A stretch of DNA of 64,000 nucleotides. Origin: Oscillospiraceae bacterium. GTDB lineage: Bacteria; Bacillota; Clostridia; Oscillospirales; Ruminococcaceae. Below are positions 33,104-47,744 of the stretch, in pieces. The stretch covers positions 1 through 64,000 of the forward strand of contig SFLS01000001.1 in assembly GCA_004554485.1 (NCBI GenBank), read 5' to 3'. Made by a program: the position numbers and the translations under genes. The notes beneath the pieces were generated by a model, which was given only the letters and a program-made list of their open reading frames with translations, did not search any database and had not been told where the DNA came from. Numbering within the stretch: position 1 is the stretch's first letter; each line of letters begins with the position of its first letter.

Positions 33104-33142
33104 GCCGAAATCGAACACAACAGACATCTACCCATATTCATC

Positions 33143-33172
33143 AAAAGGGACTCCCGTCGGGGAGTCCCTTTT
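33143..33172 (+). terminator. Terminator of the YhhN-like gene
   Basis: Stem AAAAGGGACTCCC/GGGAGTCCCTTTT with a short loop, on the plus strand. Confidence 0.75.
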
Positions 33173-33177
33173 GACGC

Positions 33178-33209
33178 AAAAAAGAGTGCCTCCGCAGAGG
33201 CACTCTTTT
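33178..33209 (-). terminator. Terminator of tuf (str operon)
   Basis: A 13-bp stem (33180-33192 with 33197-33209) with a four-base loop is followed on the minus strand by a run of six T, 26 nt after the tuf stop. It is back to back with the previous terminator. Confidence 0.8.
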
Positions 33210-33234
33210 GGGCTTTGACATACGGAATCGGGAA

Positions 33235-34434
33235 TTACTCCTCGATATCGATAACAACGCCGGAACCAACGGTACGGCCGCCTTCACGGATAGCGAAGCG
33301 CAGACCCTTCTCGATGGCGATGGGGGTGATCAGCTCAACATCCATCTCAACGTTATCGCCGGGCATGCACATCTCAACGCCCTCGGGCAGGGAGATCACG
33401 CCGGTAACGTCGGTGGTACGGAAATAGAACTGAGGACGATAGTTGTTGAAGAACGGGGTATGACGGCCGCCTTCAGACTGCTTCAGAACGTAAACCTGGC
33501 CACGGAACTTGGTGTGGGGATGGATGGAGCCGGGTTTGCACAGTACCTGACCACGCTCAACCTCGGTTCTCTGGATACCACGCAGCAGGGCGCCGATGTT
33601 ATCGCCGGCCTCAGCATAGTCCAGCAGCTTGCGGAACATCTCAACGCCGGTCACTACGGTCTTGCGGGTCTCATGGATACCAACGATCTCGACTTCGTCG
33701 CCGACCTTAACCTGGCCACGCTCTACACGGCCGGTAACTACGGTACCACGGCCGGTGATGGTGAATACGTCCTCGATGGGCATCAGGAAGGGCAGGTCAG
33801 CCTTACGCTCGGGAGTGGGGATATACTCGTCAACAGCATCCATCAGCTCCAGGATCTTGGCATAAGCGGGATCGTTGGGGTCCTTGCTGTCAGACTCCAG
33901 CGCCTGCAGGGCGGAACCCTGGATCACGGGGATCTCATCTCCGGGGAAGTCATAGCTGGACAGCAGATCACGGATCTCCATCTCAACCAGCTCCAGCAGC
34001 TCGGGATCATCAACCTGGTCAACCTTGTTCATGAATACCACGATGTAGGGAACGCCTACCTGACGGGCCAGCAGGATGTGCTCACGGGTCTGGGGCATGG
34101 GGCCGTCAGCCGCGGAAACAACCAGGATAGCGCCATCCATCTGGGCAGCACCGGTGATCATGTTCTTAACATAGTCGGCATGGCCGGGGCAGTCAACGTG
34201 GGCATAGTGACGCTTGTCGGTCTCATACTCAACGTGGGCGGTGTTAATCGTGATACCACGGGCTCTCTCTTCGGGGGCCTTATCGATCATGTCGTAAGCC
34301 ATGAACTCGGCGTCGCCCTTCAGGCCCAGTACCTTGGTGATTGCAGCGGTCAGAGTGGTCTTACCATGGTCAACGTGACCAATGGTACCGATGTTTACGT
34401 GGGGTTTGGTGCGCTCAAATTTCTGTTTTGCCAT
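33235..34434 (-). CDS. tuf: Elongation factor Tu
   Basis: 399-aa GTPase that delivers aminoacyl-tRNA to the ribosome. G1 is GHVDHGKTT, with the [13 protein letters not shown]3 region, NKVDQVDD for G4 and a standard three-domain chain ending in [14 protein letters not shown]. Last gene of the str operon (rpsL-rpsG-fusA-tuf). A 94-nt gap separates it from fusA with GGGAGGA before the ATG; no separate promoter was obvious there. Codon use is the strongly biased set expected of the most expressed genes, a useful reference for the window. Confidence 0.98.
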   Translation of the reverse strand: MAKQKFERTKPHVNIGTIGHVDHGKTTLTAAITKVLGLKGDAEFMAYDMIDKAPEERARGITINTAHVEYETDKRHYAHVDCPGHADYVKNMITGAAQMDGAILVVSAADGPMPQTREHILLARQVGVPYIVVFMNKVDQVDDPELLELVEMEIRDLLSSYDFPGDEIPVIQGSALQALESDSKDPNDPAYAKILELMDAVDEYIPTPERKADLPFLMPIEDVFTITGRGTVVTGRVERGQVKVGDEVEIVGIHETRKTVVTGVEMFRKLLDYAEAGDNIGALLRGIQRTEVERGQVLCKPGSIHPHTKFRGQVYVLKQSEGGRHTPFFNNYRPQFYFRTTDVTGVISLPEGVEMCMPGDNVEMDVELITPIAIEKGLRFAIREGGRTVGSGVVIDIEE

Positions 34435-34528
34435 CGTAAAATCCTCCCTTTGATAATCATTGTTTTTATTGTTTGTATTATTTCCGGCTCAGCACTGTGT
34501 TTTTGCCGGAAACGCGTTATGATTGGGG

Positions 34529-36613
34529 TCACTCCGCCGCTTTGGTGCGGGAAGTTACCAGCTTCTCTGCGATGTTCTTGGGCAGCTCGATATAGTGGCT
34601 GGGCTCCATGGTATACTGGCCTCGGCCCTGCGTTTTGCTGCGCAGGTCGGTGGCGTAACCGAACATCTCAGAAAGGGGTACAAAAGCGTCGATCTGCTTG
34701 GCGCCGGGACGGTCCCCAAACCCGCGGATCTGACCGCGGCGGGAGTTCAGGTCGCCGATCACGTCACCCATATACTCCTCGGGCACAATCACGCAAACCT
34801 TCATGATCGGCTCCAGGATCACGGGATCCGCCTTTCTCATGGCCTCTTTAAAGGCCATGGAACCGGCGATCTTAAACGCCATTTCGGAGGAGTCCACCTC
34901 ATGGTAGGAACCGTCGTACAGCGTCACGATGCAGTCCACTACCGGGTAGCCCGCCAGTACGCCGCTTGCCATCGCGCCCTTGATACCCGCATCGACTGCC
35001 GGGATATACTCCTTGGGGATGGCGCCGCCGACGACTTCGTTGCGGAACTCGTAGCCCTTGCCGCTCTCGTTGGGCTCCAGACGGATCTTAACGTGACCGT
35101 ACTGGCCCTTACCGCCGCTCTGGCGGGCGTACTTGTGGTCGACGTCGGCCATCTTGCGTACCGTTTCCTTGTAGGCAACCTGGGGCTTACCCACATTGGC
35201 CTCTACCTTAAACTCACGCAGCAGACGGTCCACGATGATCTCCAGGTGCAGCTCGCCCATGCCGGCGATAATGGTTTGCCCGGTCTCCTCGTCGGTGTAG
35301 GTGCGGAAAGTGGGGTCCTCCTCTGCCAGCTTGGCAAGGCCCAGGCCCATCTTCTCCTGACCGACCTTGGTCTTGGGCTCGATCGCGACACGGATTACCG
35401 GCTCCGGGAACTCCATCGATTCCAGAACGATGGGGTGCTTGGGGTCGCACAGCGTATCACCGGTGGTGGTGTTCTTCAGGCCCACGGCGCCGGCAATATC
35501 ACCGGCATAGCAGGTCTCAATATCCTTGCGGTGGTTGGCGTGCATCTGCAGGATACGTCCCATACGCTCGCTGTTGCGCTTTACCGAGTTGTATACGCTG
35601 GTGCCCGCGTCTACGGTACCGGAATACACCCGGAAGAAGCACAGCTTGCCCACGTAGGGGTCGGTCATGATCTTAAAGGCGAGCGCGGCAAACGGCGCGT
35701 CGTCGCTGGAGGGTCTGGTCTCCTCCTCCTCGGTATCGGGGTTGACACCCTTGATATCGGGTACATCGGTGGGGGCCGGCATATAGTCCACTACAGCGTC
35801 CAGCAGCTTCTGCACGCCCTTGTTGCGGTAGGAACTGCCGCAGCACACGGGGACCATCTCGTTGGCAATGGTGGATTTGCGGATGCAGCTCTTGATCTCC
35901 TCGACGGTCAGTTCTTCCCCGTCCAGGTACTTCATCAGCAGCTCCTCGTCCTGCTCCGCCACGTGCTCCAGCAGCTCGTGGCGGTATTCCTCTGCCTTGT
36001 CAAGCATATCGGCGGGGATCTCCTCCACGCGGATATCCTTTCCCAGGTCATCGTAGTAGACGTAGGCCTTCATCTCTACCAGGTCGATAATACCCTTAAA
36101 GGTATCCTCGACGCCGATGGGCAGCTGGATCGGAACGGCGTTGCACTTCAGACGGTCACGCATCATGCGCACTACATTGTAGAAATCCGCGCCCATGATA
36201 TCCATCTTGTTTACAAAGGCCATTCTCGGCACGTGGTACTTGTCAGCCTGGCGCCAAACGGTCTCAGACTGCGGCTCTACGCCGCCCTTGGCGCAAAAGA
36301 CGGTCACGGAACCGTCCAGCACGCGCAGGGAGCGCTCAACCTCTACCGTAAAATCAACGTGCCCCGGGGTGTCGATGATATTGATGCGGTGATTCTTCCA
36401 ATAGGCGGTCGTGGCGGCGGAGGTGATGGTGATACCACGCTCCTGCTCCTGCTCCATCCAGTCCATGGTGGCGCTGCCGTCATGGGTCTCACCCAGCTTG
36501 TAGTTCACGCCTGTATAGTACAGGATTCGCTCGGTGGTGGTGGTTTTGCCGGCGTCGATGTGCGCCATGATGCCTATATTACGCGTTTTCTCTAAGGATA
36601 CATCTCTTGGCAT
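34529..36613 (-). CDS. fusA: Elongation factor G
   Basis: 694-aa translocase GTPase. The N-terminal G domain reads [19 protein letters not shown], with [17 protein letters not shown] and [10 protein letters not shown]; domains II-V follow with [17 protein letters not shown] and [14 protein letters not shown]. Length and motifs are standard, with no sign of the FusB or duplicated-EF-G type. It has AGGAGG before its ATG and is separated from rpsG by a strong hairpin (36638-36666). Confidence 0.98.
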   Translation of the reverse strand: MPRDVSLEKTRNIGIMAHIDAGKTTTTERILYYTGVNYKLGETHDGSATMDWMEQEQERGITITSAATTAYWKNHRINIIDTPGHVDFTVEVERSLRVLDGSVTVFCAKGGVEPQSETVWRQADKYHVPRMAFVNKMDIMGADFYNVVRMMRDRLKCNAVPIQLPIGVEDTFKGIIDLVEMKAYVYYDDLGKDIRVEEIPADMLDKAEEYRHELLEHVAEQDEELLMKYLDGEELTVEEIKSCIRKSTIANEMVPVCCGSSYRNKGVQKLLDAVVDYMPAPTDVPDIKGVNPDTEEEETRPSSDDAPFAALAFKIMTDPYVGKLCFFRVYSGTVDAGTSVYNSVKRNSERMGRILQMHANHRKDIETCYAGDIAGAVGLKNTTTGDTLCDPKHPIVLESMEFPEPVIRVAIEPKTKVGQEKMGLGLAKLAEEDPTFRTYTDEETGQTIIAGMGELHLEIIVDRLLREFKVEANVGKPQVAYKETVRKMADVDHKYARQSGGKGQYGHVKIRLEPNESGKGYEFRNEVVGGAIPKEYIPAVDAGIKGAMASGVLAGYPVVDCIVTLYDGSYHEVDSSEMAFKIAGSMAFKEAMRKADPVILEPIMKVCVIVPEEYMGDVIGDLNSRRGQIRGFGDRPGAKQIDAFVPLSEMFGYATDLRSKTQGRGQYTMEPSHYIELPKNIAEKLVTSRTKAAE

Positions 36614-36637
36614 AGTGCCCTCCTAATAAAGTTGCGG

Positions 36638-36666
36638 ATTCTTTGCCCGTGGGCCGGGCAAAGAAT
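36638..36666. other. Intercistronic hairpin between rpsG and fusA
   Basis: A perfect 11-bp stem ATTCTTTGCCC/GGGCAAAGAAT with a 7-nt loop. No T-run follows on the minus strand, so it is more likely a processing or stability element within the str operon transcript than a terminator. Confidence 0.6.
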
Positions 36667-36694
36667 AGTAAAAAAGCAGCAAAATTCGCCGGAA

Positions 36695-37165
36695 TTACCA
36701 TCTGAAATGGGCGAAAGCCTTGTTGGCTTCGGCCATCTTGTGGGTATCCTCGCGCTTCTTGCAGGCTGCGCCCAGCCCGTTCATGGCGTCCATGATTTCT
36801 CCGGCCAGTCTCTGGGCCATCATCTTCTCACTGCGGGCACGGCTGTAGTTGGTCAGCCAGCGCAGACCCAGGGTCTGACGGCGCTCCGGACGGACCTCCA
36901 TGGGGACCTGATAGGTCGCGCCGCCGACACGGCGGGCTTTGATCTCCAGAACGGGCATGATGTTTTCCATCGCCTGCTCAAAAGCTTCCAGCGGGTCCTT
37001 GCCGGTCTTTTCCTTTACGATGTCAAACGCACCGTAAACGATCTTCTGTGCAACGCCCTTTTTGCCGTCCAACATGATGTTGTTGATCAGGCGGGTGACC
37101 AGCTTGGAATTGTAAAGCGGATCCGGCAGAACGTCGCGTCTCGCGATATTACCTCTTCTTGGCAC
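36695..37165 (-). CDS. rpsG: 30S ribosomal protein S7
   Basis: 156-aa 16S rRNA-binding protein that nucleates the small-subunit head. The start is the GTG at 37165, which gives [20 protein letters not shown] after the initiator, has AAGGAGGG 8 nt upstream and yields the usual bacterial length. A longer reading from an ATG at 37258 would add 31 unrelated residues. In other bacteria S7 represses this operon by binding its message; I could not identify that site here. Confidence 0.97.
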   Translation of the reverse strand: MPRRGNIARRDVLPDPLYNSKLVTRLINNIMLDGKKGVAQKIVYGAFDIVKEKTGKDPLEAFEQAMENIMPVLEIKARRVGGATYQVPMEVRPERRQTLGLRWLTNYSRARSEKMMAQRLAGEIMDAMNGLGAACKKREDTHKMAEANKAFAHFRW

Positions 37166-37284
37166 TTCGCTTCCCTCCTTCATAATAAAATGAGATCTTC
37201 GGTACTCGAAAGTAAGTCCCACTCCCGTCGGCCAGTCCATAGGCCTATAATAAGCCATCTTTCATGGCACTGTTGACGGAATGA

Positions 37285-37716
37285 TTACTTCTTCGCGGCA
37301 CCAGCCTTTTTCGGCCGCTTGGCGCCGTATTTGCTACGGGCCTGGTTGCGGTTCTGGACTCCCTGGGTATCCAGCGTACCGCGGATGATGTGGTAACGCA
37401 CACCGGGAAGGTCCTTTACACGGCCGCCGCGGATCAGCACGACGCTGTGCTCCTGCAGGTTATGGCCGATACCGGGGATATACGCGGTAGCCTCGATGCC
37501 GTTGGAAAGCCGGACTCTTGCTACTTTACGCAGCGCGGAGTTGGGCTTCTTGGGGGTAGAGGTACGGATCGCAGTGCAGACGCCGCGCTTTTGCGGGGAG
37601 CTCTGATCGGTCATCACGCGCTTTTTGGCGTTCCAGCCCTTCAGCAGCGCCGGTGCGGTGGCTTTCTTTTCCACGGTCTCTCTACCTTTGCGAACGAGTT
37701 GGTTAAAGGTTGGCAT
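37285..37716 (-). CDS. rpsL: 30S ribosomal protein S12
   Basis: 143-aa decoding-centre protein. [11 protein letters not shown] at the N-terminus and [13 protein letters not shown] and [14 protein letters not shown] are the conserved loops. The lysines whose replacement gives streptomycin resistance are in their usual states, so no resistance allele is visible. First gene of the str operon, with an AAGGAGG site and a promoter at 37819-37848. Confidence 0.98.
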   Translation of the reverse strand: MPTFNQLVRKGRETVEKKATAPALLKGWNAKKRVMTDQSSPQKRGVCTAIRTSTPKKPNSALRKVARVRLSNGIEATAYIPGIGHNLQEHSVVLIRGGRVKDLPGVRYHIIRGTLDTQGVQNRNQARSKYGAKRPKKAGAAKK

Positions 37717-37758
37717 GGTTGTCCTCCTTTCTTCAAAAGATATTTATTCATGGACACA

Positions 37759-37779
37759 AACCCGGAGGGTATCCGGGTT
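37759..37779. other. Hairpin in the str leader
   Basis: AACCCGGA/TCCGGGTT, 8 bp, loop of five bases, between the str promoter and rpsL in the transcript leader. On the minus strand no T-run follows, so it is not a good terminator. Confidence 0.45.
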
Positions 37780-37818
37780 GTGTTTTCATGACGGAACAGT
37801 TTTCCACCCAGTTAAACA

Positions 37819-37848
37819 TTCTATCAAATTCCCCGTCGGATTGTCAAG
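37819..37848 (-). promoter_or_regulatory. Promoter of the str operon
   Basis: On the minus strand TTGACA (37843-37848), 18-bp spacer, TAGAAT (37819-37824). It lies between rpoC and rpsL and makes the str genes independent of rpoBC read-through. Confidence 0.75.
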
Positions 37849-37904
37849 TAATGTTTTGGATATTTTTCACCATCTTACTATCCTTCTTTTGGGGAAAATG
37901 ACTT

Positions 37905-40900
37905 TTACATCACGATGGCATTGGACCGGGCCGCCAGCGCCTCCAGGTTCGCCTGAGAGGTCTCCTCCTCGGCGCGCTTTTCCTCGGTATAGGTCACCAG
38001 GCCGGTACCGGCGGGGATCAGCTTGCCGATGATGACGTTCTCCTTCAGGCCCTGCAGCGGGTCTACCTTACCCTTGATGGCCGCCTCGGTCAGCACGCGG
38101 GTCGTCTCCTGGAAGGAGGCCGCCGACATAAAGCTGTCGGTCGCCAGCGAAGCCTTGGTGATGCCCTGCAGGATGGGGGTGTAGATCGCCTTCTGGCGGC
38201 TGCCGCCGTCCTCGGCGTTCTCGCGGTCGATCTGCTCGTTGAGGTGCAGTACCTCGGCACGGTCGGCCATCATACCGCGGATATAGTCGGTATCGCCGGG
38301 TTCCTCGATGCGTACCTTCTTCATCATCTGTCGGACGATGACCTCGATATGCTTATCGTTGATATCAACGCCCTGGGTACGGTAAACCATCTGCACCTCG
38401 CGGATCAGATATTCCTGCACCGCCAGCTCGCCGTTCACCAGCAGCACCTCGCTGGGGTCGGCGGAGCCTTCTGTGATCATGGTGCCCTTCTGGATCAGGT
38501 CGCCCTCATGCACCCGCAGCTTGCTGCCGAAAACGATCTGGTGCTCAAAGTGGTCGCCGGTCTCGGGGTCATCCACCTTTACCACATCCACGCCCTTGTT
38601 GTCCTTGTCAAAGGAAACCAGTCCGCCATTGTGGGCGATCACCGCCACGCTCTTGGGCTTGCGTGCCTCAAACAGCTCCTCTACACGGGGCAGACCCTGT
38701 GTAATGTCGCTGGCGGAAGCAATACCGCCGGTGTGGAAGGTTCTCATGGTCAGCTGGGTACCGGGCTCACCGATGGACTGTGCGGCAATAATGCCCACCG
38801 CCTCGCCGATGGCCACGGGGGTGTTGTTGGAAAGGTTGGCGCCGTAGCAGCGGCTGCAGGCGCCGTTCTTGGCGCGGCAGTTGATGACGCTGCGGATCTT
38901 CAGCGAGGTGATGCCCGCCGCCACGATCTCCTCCGCGGTCTGGTAGGTGATCATCTCCTCGCGGCTGGCCAGCAGCTCGCCGGTCCGGGGATCCACCACG
39001 TCCTCGCAGGGATAGCGTCCGGTCAGGCGCTCCGCCAGCTCCTCGATCACGCGGTTGCCGTCGGTGATGGCCTCCACGTCGATCCCTTCATGGGTGCCGC
39101 AGTCCTCCTCACGGATGATGACCTCCTGGGATACATCCACCAGACGGCGGGTCAGGTACCCGGAGTCCGCGGTACGCAGCGCGGTATCCGCCAGACCCTT
39201 ACGGGCGCCGCGGCTGGACTGGAAGTATTCCAGAATGTTCAGGCCTTCACGGTAGTTGGCGCGGATGGGGATCTCGATGGTCTGGCCGGAGGTGTTGGCA
39301 ATGTTGCCGCGCATACCGGCCAGCTGGTTGATCTGGTCCATCGAACCACGGGCGCCGGAATCCGCCATCATATAAATGGGGTTCAGCTTACCGAAGTTCT
39401 CCTTCAGCGAAGCCTTGACCTCGTTGGTGGCGTCACGCCATACGGCAATGGTCTGCTGGTAGCGGTCGTCCTCGGAGATATAGCCGCGGTCAAACTTCTT
39501 GCGGATCTTGGAGACCTCGGCCTCCGCGGCGGCCAGCACATCCTTCTTGTTGGGCGGGATGGTGGCGTCGCACACCGCGACGGTCAGGGCCGCGCGGGTC
39601 GAATACTTGTAGCCCTGGCTCTTGATGGCGTCCAGCACCTCGCTGGTATCGGTGGTGCCGTGCTTCTTTATGCTCTTGTCAATGATCTTGGAAAGCTGCT
39701 TTTTGCCTACCTGGAAGTCCACCTCCGGGCGCAGCTCGTTGCCGGGCTGGCTGCGGTCTATAAAGCCCAGGTCCTGCGGAATAGGGTCGTTGAAGATGTT
39801 GATCCCCACGGTGGTGTGGATGCTGCCGGTCACGGTCTGGCCGTTCACCGTCTTGGTCACCCGCACGCGGATCGGCTCATGCAGCACCAGGTCGCCGGTC
39901 TGATAGGCCATCAGCGCCTCGTCGGGGCTGCGGTAGATCTTCAGCGGATGGGGATTGGCGGCATAGGCCTTTTCCCACTCCGGGATGGAGGTAAACACGC
40001 CGGGGTTGCGGATCTCATCGGTGGCGTAGTTTTTATCGATAATGGTGGTCAGGTAGTAGGAGCCCAGCACCATATCCTGCGAAGGCACCGCGACCGGCCG
40101 GCCGTCGGAAAGCTTCAGCAGGTTGTTGGCAGCCAGCATCAGGAAGCGGGCCTCTGCCTGCGCCTCGGCGGAAAGCGGTACGTGTACCGCCATCTGGTCG
40201 CCGTCAAAGTCGGCGTTAAAGGCGGTGCAGACCAGCGGATGCAGCTTCAGCGCGCGGCCCTCCACCAGGATCGGCTCAAAGGCCTGGATGCCCAGACGGT
40301 GCAGCGTGGGGGCGCGGTTCATCAGCACGGGATGTCCCTTGATGACCACCTCCAGCGCGTCCCATACCTCCTTGGGGGAGCCGCGGTCCACCATCTTGCG
40401 GGCCTTGCGGATATTCTCGGCCACCTTCAGGTCGACCAGACGCTTCATTACGAAGGGCTTGAACAGCTCCAGCGCCATTTCCTTGGGCAGGCCGCACTGG
40501 TACATTTTCAGCTCGGGGCCTACCACGATGACCGAACGGCCGGAATAGTCCACGCGCTTGCCCAGCAGGTTCTGGCGGAACCGCCCCTGCTTGCCCTTCA
40601 GCATATCGCTCAGCGATTTCAGGGCGCGATTGTTGGGGCCGGTCACCGGTCTGCCGCGGCGGCCGTTATCGATCAGGGCGTCCACAGCCTCCTGCAGCAT
40701 CCGCTTTTCGTTGCGGACAATGATGTCGGGCGCGTCCAGCTCCAGCAGCTTTTTCAGGCGGTTGTTGCGGTTGATGACCCGGCGGTACAGGTCGTTCAGG
40801 TCGCTGGTGGCAAAGCGTCCGCCGTCCAGCTGTACCATGGGGCGGATCTCCGGCGGGATGACCGGCAGAACGTCCAGGATCATCCACTCCGGCTTGTTGC

Positions 40901-41555
40901 CGCTGGCGCGGAAAGCCTCCACCACATCCAGCCGCTTCAGCAGCTTGGCCTTCTTTTGTCCGGTGGCCTTTTCCAGCTCCTGCTTGATCTCCGCCGAAAG
41001 CGCCTCGATATCCAGCTGCTGCAGCAGCTTCTTCACCGCTTCGGCGCCCATGCCGGCGTCAAATTCGTCCTCATAGGCCTCCCGGTACTCGTTGTACTCC
41101 CGCTCGCTCAGCAGGGCGTACTTTTTCAGCTTGGTGTTGCCGGGGTCAATCACGATATAGGAGGCAAAATACAGTACCTTTTCCAGCACGCGGGGGCTCA
41201 GGTTCAGCAGCAGGCCCATCCGGCTGGAGGTCCCCTTGAAATACCAGATATGCGAAACGGGGGCGGCCAGCTCGATGTGGCCCATCCGTTCGCGGCGCAC
41301 CTTGGCGCGGGTCACTTCCACGCCGCAGCGCTCGCACACCTTGCCCTTAAAGCGGATGCGCTTATACTTTCCGCAGTAGCATTCCCAGTCCTTGGTCGGC
41401 CCAAAGATGCGCTCGCAGAACAGGCCGTCGCGCTCCGGCTTCAGGGTGCGGTAGTTGATGGTCTCAGGCTTTTTTACTTCGCCGTAGCTCCAGGAGCGAA
41501 TGGCATCGGGGGAAGCCAGCCCGATTTTGATCGATTCAAAAGATTTGTTATCCAA
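37905..41555 (-). CDS. rpoC: RNA polymerase beta-prime subunit
   Basis: 1216-aa catalytic subunit. Near the N-terminus the zinc-binding [20 protein letters not shown] is present, and the active-site [16 protein letters not shown] lies around residue 460. The start is TTG at 41555 with GGGAGGGG 8 nt upstream, giving the product start [12 protein letters not shown]. It follows rpoB with an 18-nt gap. C-terminal end at [12 protein letters not shown]. No inserts unusual for Clostridia were noticed. Confidence 0.98.
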   Translation of the reverse strand: MDNKSFESIKIGLASPDAIRSWSYGEVKKPETINYRTLKPERDGLFCERIFGPTKDWECYCGKYKRIRFKGKVCERCGVEVTRAKVRRERMGHIELAAPVSHIWYFKGTSSRMGLLLNLSPRVLEKVLYFASYIVIDPGNTKLKKYALLSEREYNEYREAYEDEFDAGMGAEAVKKLLQQLDIEALSAEIKQELEKATGQKKAKLLKRLDVVEAFRASGNKPEWMILDVLPVIPPEIRPMVQLDGGRFATSDLNDLYRRVINRNNRLKKLLELDAPDIIVRNEKRMLQEAVDALIDNGRRGRPVTGPNNRALKSLSDMLKGKQGRFRQNLLGKRVDYSGRSVIVVGPELKMYQCGLPKEMALELFKPFVMKRLVDLKVAENIRKARKMVDRGSPKEVWDALEVVIKGHPVLMNRAPTLHRLGIQAFEPILVEGRALKLHPLVCTAFNADFDGDQMAVHVPLSAEAQAEARFLMLAANNLLKLSDGRPVAVPSQDMVLGSYYLTTIIDKNYATDEIRNPGVFTSIPEWEKAYAANPHPLKIYRSPDEALMAYQTGDLVLHEPIRVRVTKTVNGQTVTGSIHTTVGINIFNDPIPQDLGFIDRSQPGNELRPEVDFQVGKKQLSKIIDKSIKKHGTTDTSEVLDAIKSQGYKYSTRAALTVAVCDATIPPNKKDVLAAAEAEVSKIRKKFDRGYISEDDRYQQTIAVWRDATNEVKASLKENFGKLNPIYMMADSGARGSMDQINQLAGMRGNIANTSGQTIEIPIRANYREGLNILEYFQSSRGARKGLADTALRTADSGYLTRRLVDVSQEVIIREEDCGTHEGIDVEAITDGNRVIEELAERLTGRYPCEDVVDPRTGELLASREEMITYQTAEEIVAAGITSLKIRSVINCRAKNGACSRCYGANLSNNTPVAIGEAVGIIAAQSIGEPGTQLTMRTFHTGGIASASDITQGLPRVEELFEARKPKSVAVIAHNGGLVSFDKDNKGVDVVKVDDPETGDHFEHQIVFGSKLRVHEGDLIQKGTMITEGSADPSEVLLVNGELAVQEYLIREVQMVYRTQGVDINDKHIEVIVRQMMKKVRIEEPGDTDYIRGMMADRAEVLHLNEQIDRENAEDGGSRQKAIYTPILQGITKASLATDSFMSAASFQETTRVLTEAAIKGKVDPLQGLKENVIIGKLIPAGTGLVTYTEEKRAEEETSQANLEALAARSNAIVM

Positions 41556-41573
41556 ATTTCTTCCCCTCCCAAA

Positions 41574-45401
<3,828 letters not shown>

Positions 45402-45472
45402 CCGAATTTCCACTCCATTCCATCATTTTTTCGCCATCACTTGGGCATCAATGACCGCAAAATATTTGTATA

Positions 45473-45513
45473 TTATGCACAGTATCACGAGAGTATTATC
45501 GTGACTTATGCAC
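45473..45513. repeat. Direct repeat in the rpoB leader
   Basis: TTATGCAC occurs at 45473-45480 and again at 45506-45513, flanking a CACGA/TCGTG hairpin. The repeats fall in the roughly 150-nt untranslated leader of rpoBC and might bind a regulator or shape the RNA. No function known to me. Confidence 0.5.
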
Positions 45514-45562
45514 ACTTGACAATACCGTTTAGTCATAAAAAGCCATTATGATACAGTATATT

Positions 45563-45591
45563 ATTGTAGTGCGAAAACACGGTGCTGTCAA
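45563..45591 (-). promoter_or_regulatory. Promoter of rpoBC
   Basis: On the minus strand TTGACA (45586-45591), 17-bp spacer, TACAAT (45563-45568). Near-consensus; predicted start about 155 nt before rpoB. Confidence 0.8.
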
Positions 45592-45640
45592 GCGGAAAAA
45601 GCAAAAAGTTTGGGGAATTTTTCTTTCGCCGTTTCCGACA

Positions 45641-45682
45641 AAAAACGCCCCTGCCTGTCCCACAATCGGGACAGGCAGGGGC
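45641..45682 (-). terminator. Terminator of the prfA-aminopeptidase operon
   Basis: A perfect 15-bp stem (45647-45661 with 45668-45682) is followed on the minus strand by a T-run. It separates this operon from the rpoBC promoter just beyond. Confidence 0.85.
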
Positions 45683-45700
45683 GGAAGGGGAAAGCGGCGC

Positions 45701-47098
45701 TTAGCGGTAGAAGGCCCGCATGGCGCGGTAGGTCATGTAAACATCGGTCTTGGCGACCACCTCGAAGGGGGCGTGCATCGACAGCACCGGAACGCCCAGA
45801 TCGACGGTATCGATATTGTGCTGGGACACATACAGCGCGACGGTGCCGCCGCCGCCCTGGTCCACCTTGCCCAGCTCGCCGGTCTGCCAGACCACCTTTT
45901 CGCCGTCCAGGAGGCGGCGGGCAAAGCCCATCATCTCGGCAGTGGCGTCGTTGGTGCCGCTTTTGCCGCGGGCGCCGGTGTACTTGGTGACCACCACGCC
46001 GTAATTGATGTAGCTGGCGTTGCGGCGCTCATGCACCTCGCCGTAGGCAGGGTCGAAGGCCGCATTGACATCGGCGCTGAAGCAATGGCTGTTGGCCAGC
46101 ACGTGGCGCACCTTGCAGCCCGCCTGGTCCGCCAGATCCTCGATGAAATCCTTGAGGAAATAGGAATCCATGCCGGTGGGGCCGTTGCTGCCGGTCTCCT
46201 CCTTATCCGCCAGAATGGTGACGGAGGTGTATTCGGGGGATTTTTCATCGATCTCCGCCATCAGAATGGGGTAGGCACAGACGCGGTCATCGTGGCCGTA
46301 GGCGCCGATCATCGAGCGGTCCAGGCCGAGATCCCGGGCCTTGAAGGCCGGAACGGCGCACAGCTCGGCGGAAAGGAAGTCCTCCTCCCGAATGCCGTAT
46401 TTTTCAAACAGCAGCCGTGCAATAGCGATCTTGACCTTTTCCTTGCCGGAATCCTCCCGCAGGCAGGCGCTGCCGATGAGGAGATTGAGCTTTTCTCCCT
46501 CGACGCCCTCGCTCATGGTCTTGCGCATCTGGTCGGCCGCCAGGTGGGGCAGCAGGTCGGTGACGCAGAACACCGGATCGCCGGGCTCTTCACCGATGGC
46601 GACGCTGAGGCTGGAGCCGTCCCGGCGGATGACGACGCCGTGCAGCGCCAGCGGGATAGCCGTCCACTGGTATTTTTTGATGCCGCCGTAATAGTGCGTT
46701 TTGAGGAAGCACTGCTCGGCTTCCTCAAAGAGCGGCCGGGGTTTGAGGTCCAGACGGGGGCTGTCGATATGCGCCACCCCAATGCGTACCCCCTCCGCCA
46801 CGCTGCGGCGGCCCATCGTGCAGGCGATGAGCGCCTTGCCGCGGTTGTTGAGGTAGACCTTATCCCCCGCCTTGTACTGCTTGGCGTAGTCAAAGGGGGT
46901 GTAGCCCGCCTTTTCCAGCATGGCAACGGCGGTGGTGACCGCCTCACGCTCGGTCTTGGCGGCATCCAGGAAGTTCTTGTAGCCCTCGCAGAAATCGCAG
47001 GCCGCTTTCAGCTCCTCGGCGGAAAGGGTTTCGGTCATATTTTTGGGTTCCAGCAGCAGTTCCTCGCGGAGCTGCTCGCCCTGGGTTTTTTCGCTCAT
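45701..47098 (-). CDS. M18-family metalloaminopeptidase
   Basis: 465-aa cytosolic di-zinc aminopeptidase of family M18 (aspartyl aminopeptidase type), trimming N-terminal residues from peptides. Metal ligands appear in GVAHIDSPRLDLKP, LADKEETGSNGPTG and VLSMHAPFEVVAKTDVY; GKVDQGGGGTVALYVS is another family block. Start ATG follows a GGAGA site. Last gene of the DUF951-prfA-tsaC-coaE operon, with a terminator 18 nt on. Peptide preference, acidic or otherwise, cannot be read from the sequence. Confidence 0.92.
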   Translation of the reverse strand: MSEKTQGEQLREELLLEPKNMTETLSAEELKAACDFCEGYKNFLDAAKTEREAVTTAVAMLEKAGYTPFDYAKQYKAGDKVYLNNRGKALIACTMGRRSVAEGVRIGVAHIDSPRLDLKPRPLFEEAEQCFLKTHYYGGIKKYQWTAIPLALHGVVIRRDGSSLSVAIGEEPGDPVFCVTDLLPHLAADQMRKTMSEGVEGEKLNLLIGSACLREDSGKEKVKIAIARLLFEKYGIREEDFLSAELCAVPAFKARDLGLDRSMIGAYGHDDRVCAYPILMAEIDEKSPEYTSVTILADKEETGSNGPTGMDSYFLKDFIEDLADQAGCKVRHVLANSHCFSADVNAAFDPAYGEVHERRNASYINYGVVVTKYTGARGKSGTNDATAEMMGFARRLLDGEKVVWQTGELGKVDQGGGGTVALYVSQHNIDTVDLGVPVLSMHAPFEVVAKTDVYMTYRAMRAFYR

Positions 47099-47131
47099 GG
47101 TTATGGTCTCCTTTCGGGTGATATGGTGATA

Positions 47132-47728
47132 TTACAGCCTTAAAAACCGGCGGCAGCGCTCCGTCTCCTGCCGGAGATGGGCCAGATCCGACGAGTTTTC
47201 GATGACAAAATGGGCGCGGTAGGTGTAGAAGAAATCCTCGTGCTGGTTTTTCATGCGGGCTTCGGCGGCTTCCACGGTAATGCCGTCCCGCTGCAGGATG
47301 CGCTGCAGGCGGATGGCCCGCGGCGTCACCACGCTGACCAGCACGTCGCACAGGGCGTCGCCGCCGCTTTCAAAAAGAGTGGGGGCATCCAGCACGCAGG
47401 CGCGCGCGCCGCGCACGCGCGAAGCTTCCTCCATGCGTTTTTTGCACTCGGCAAGGATCGGCGGGTAGCTGATCTCGCCCAGGCGGCGGAGACTGGCGGG
47501 GCTGCCGAACACGACGGCGGCCAGCGCACGGCGGTCCAGCGCGCCCGCGGGGGTAAGGACCGCAGGGGAAAAGGCGGCGGCCAGCGCCGCTTTGCAGGCG
47601 TCGCTTTCCATCACCTCGTGGGCAATGACGTCGGCATCCAGGATCTCGATGCCGCCCCACTGCCGCATCAGGGCGGTGACGGTGGATTTTCCGCTGCCGG
47701 TGGGGCCGGTCAGCCCGATTTTGAGCAT
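47132..47728 (-). CDS. coaE: Dephospho-CoA kinase
   Basis: 198-aa final enzyme of coenzyme A synthesis. The Walker A motif GLTGPTGSGKST lies at residues 5-16, followed by LDADVIAHEVM and the lid helix segment with DVLVSVVTPRAIRLQRILQR. Start at 47728 (MLKIGLTGP) is chosen for family fit and the AAAGGAGAAA site; a longer frame adds about 100 residues of low-complexity out-of-frame sequence that overlaps tsaC. Normal length. Confidence 0.93.
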   Translation of the reverse strand: MLKIGLTGPTGSGKSTVTALMRQWGGIEILDADVIAHEVMESDACKAALAAAFSPAVLTPAGALDRRALAAVVFGSPASLRRLGEISYPPILAECKKRMEEASRVRGARACVLDAPTLFESGGDALCDVLVSVVTPRAIRLQRILQRDGITVEAAEARMKNQHEDFFYTYRAHFVIENSSDLAHLRQETERCRRFLRL

Positions 47729-47744
47729 GGCGTTTTCTCCTTTG

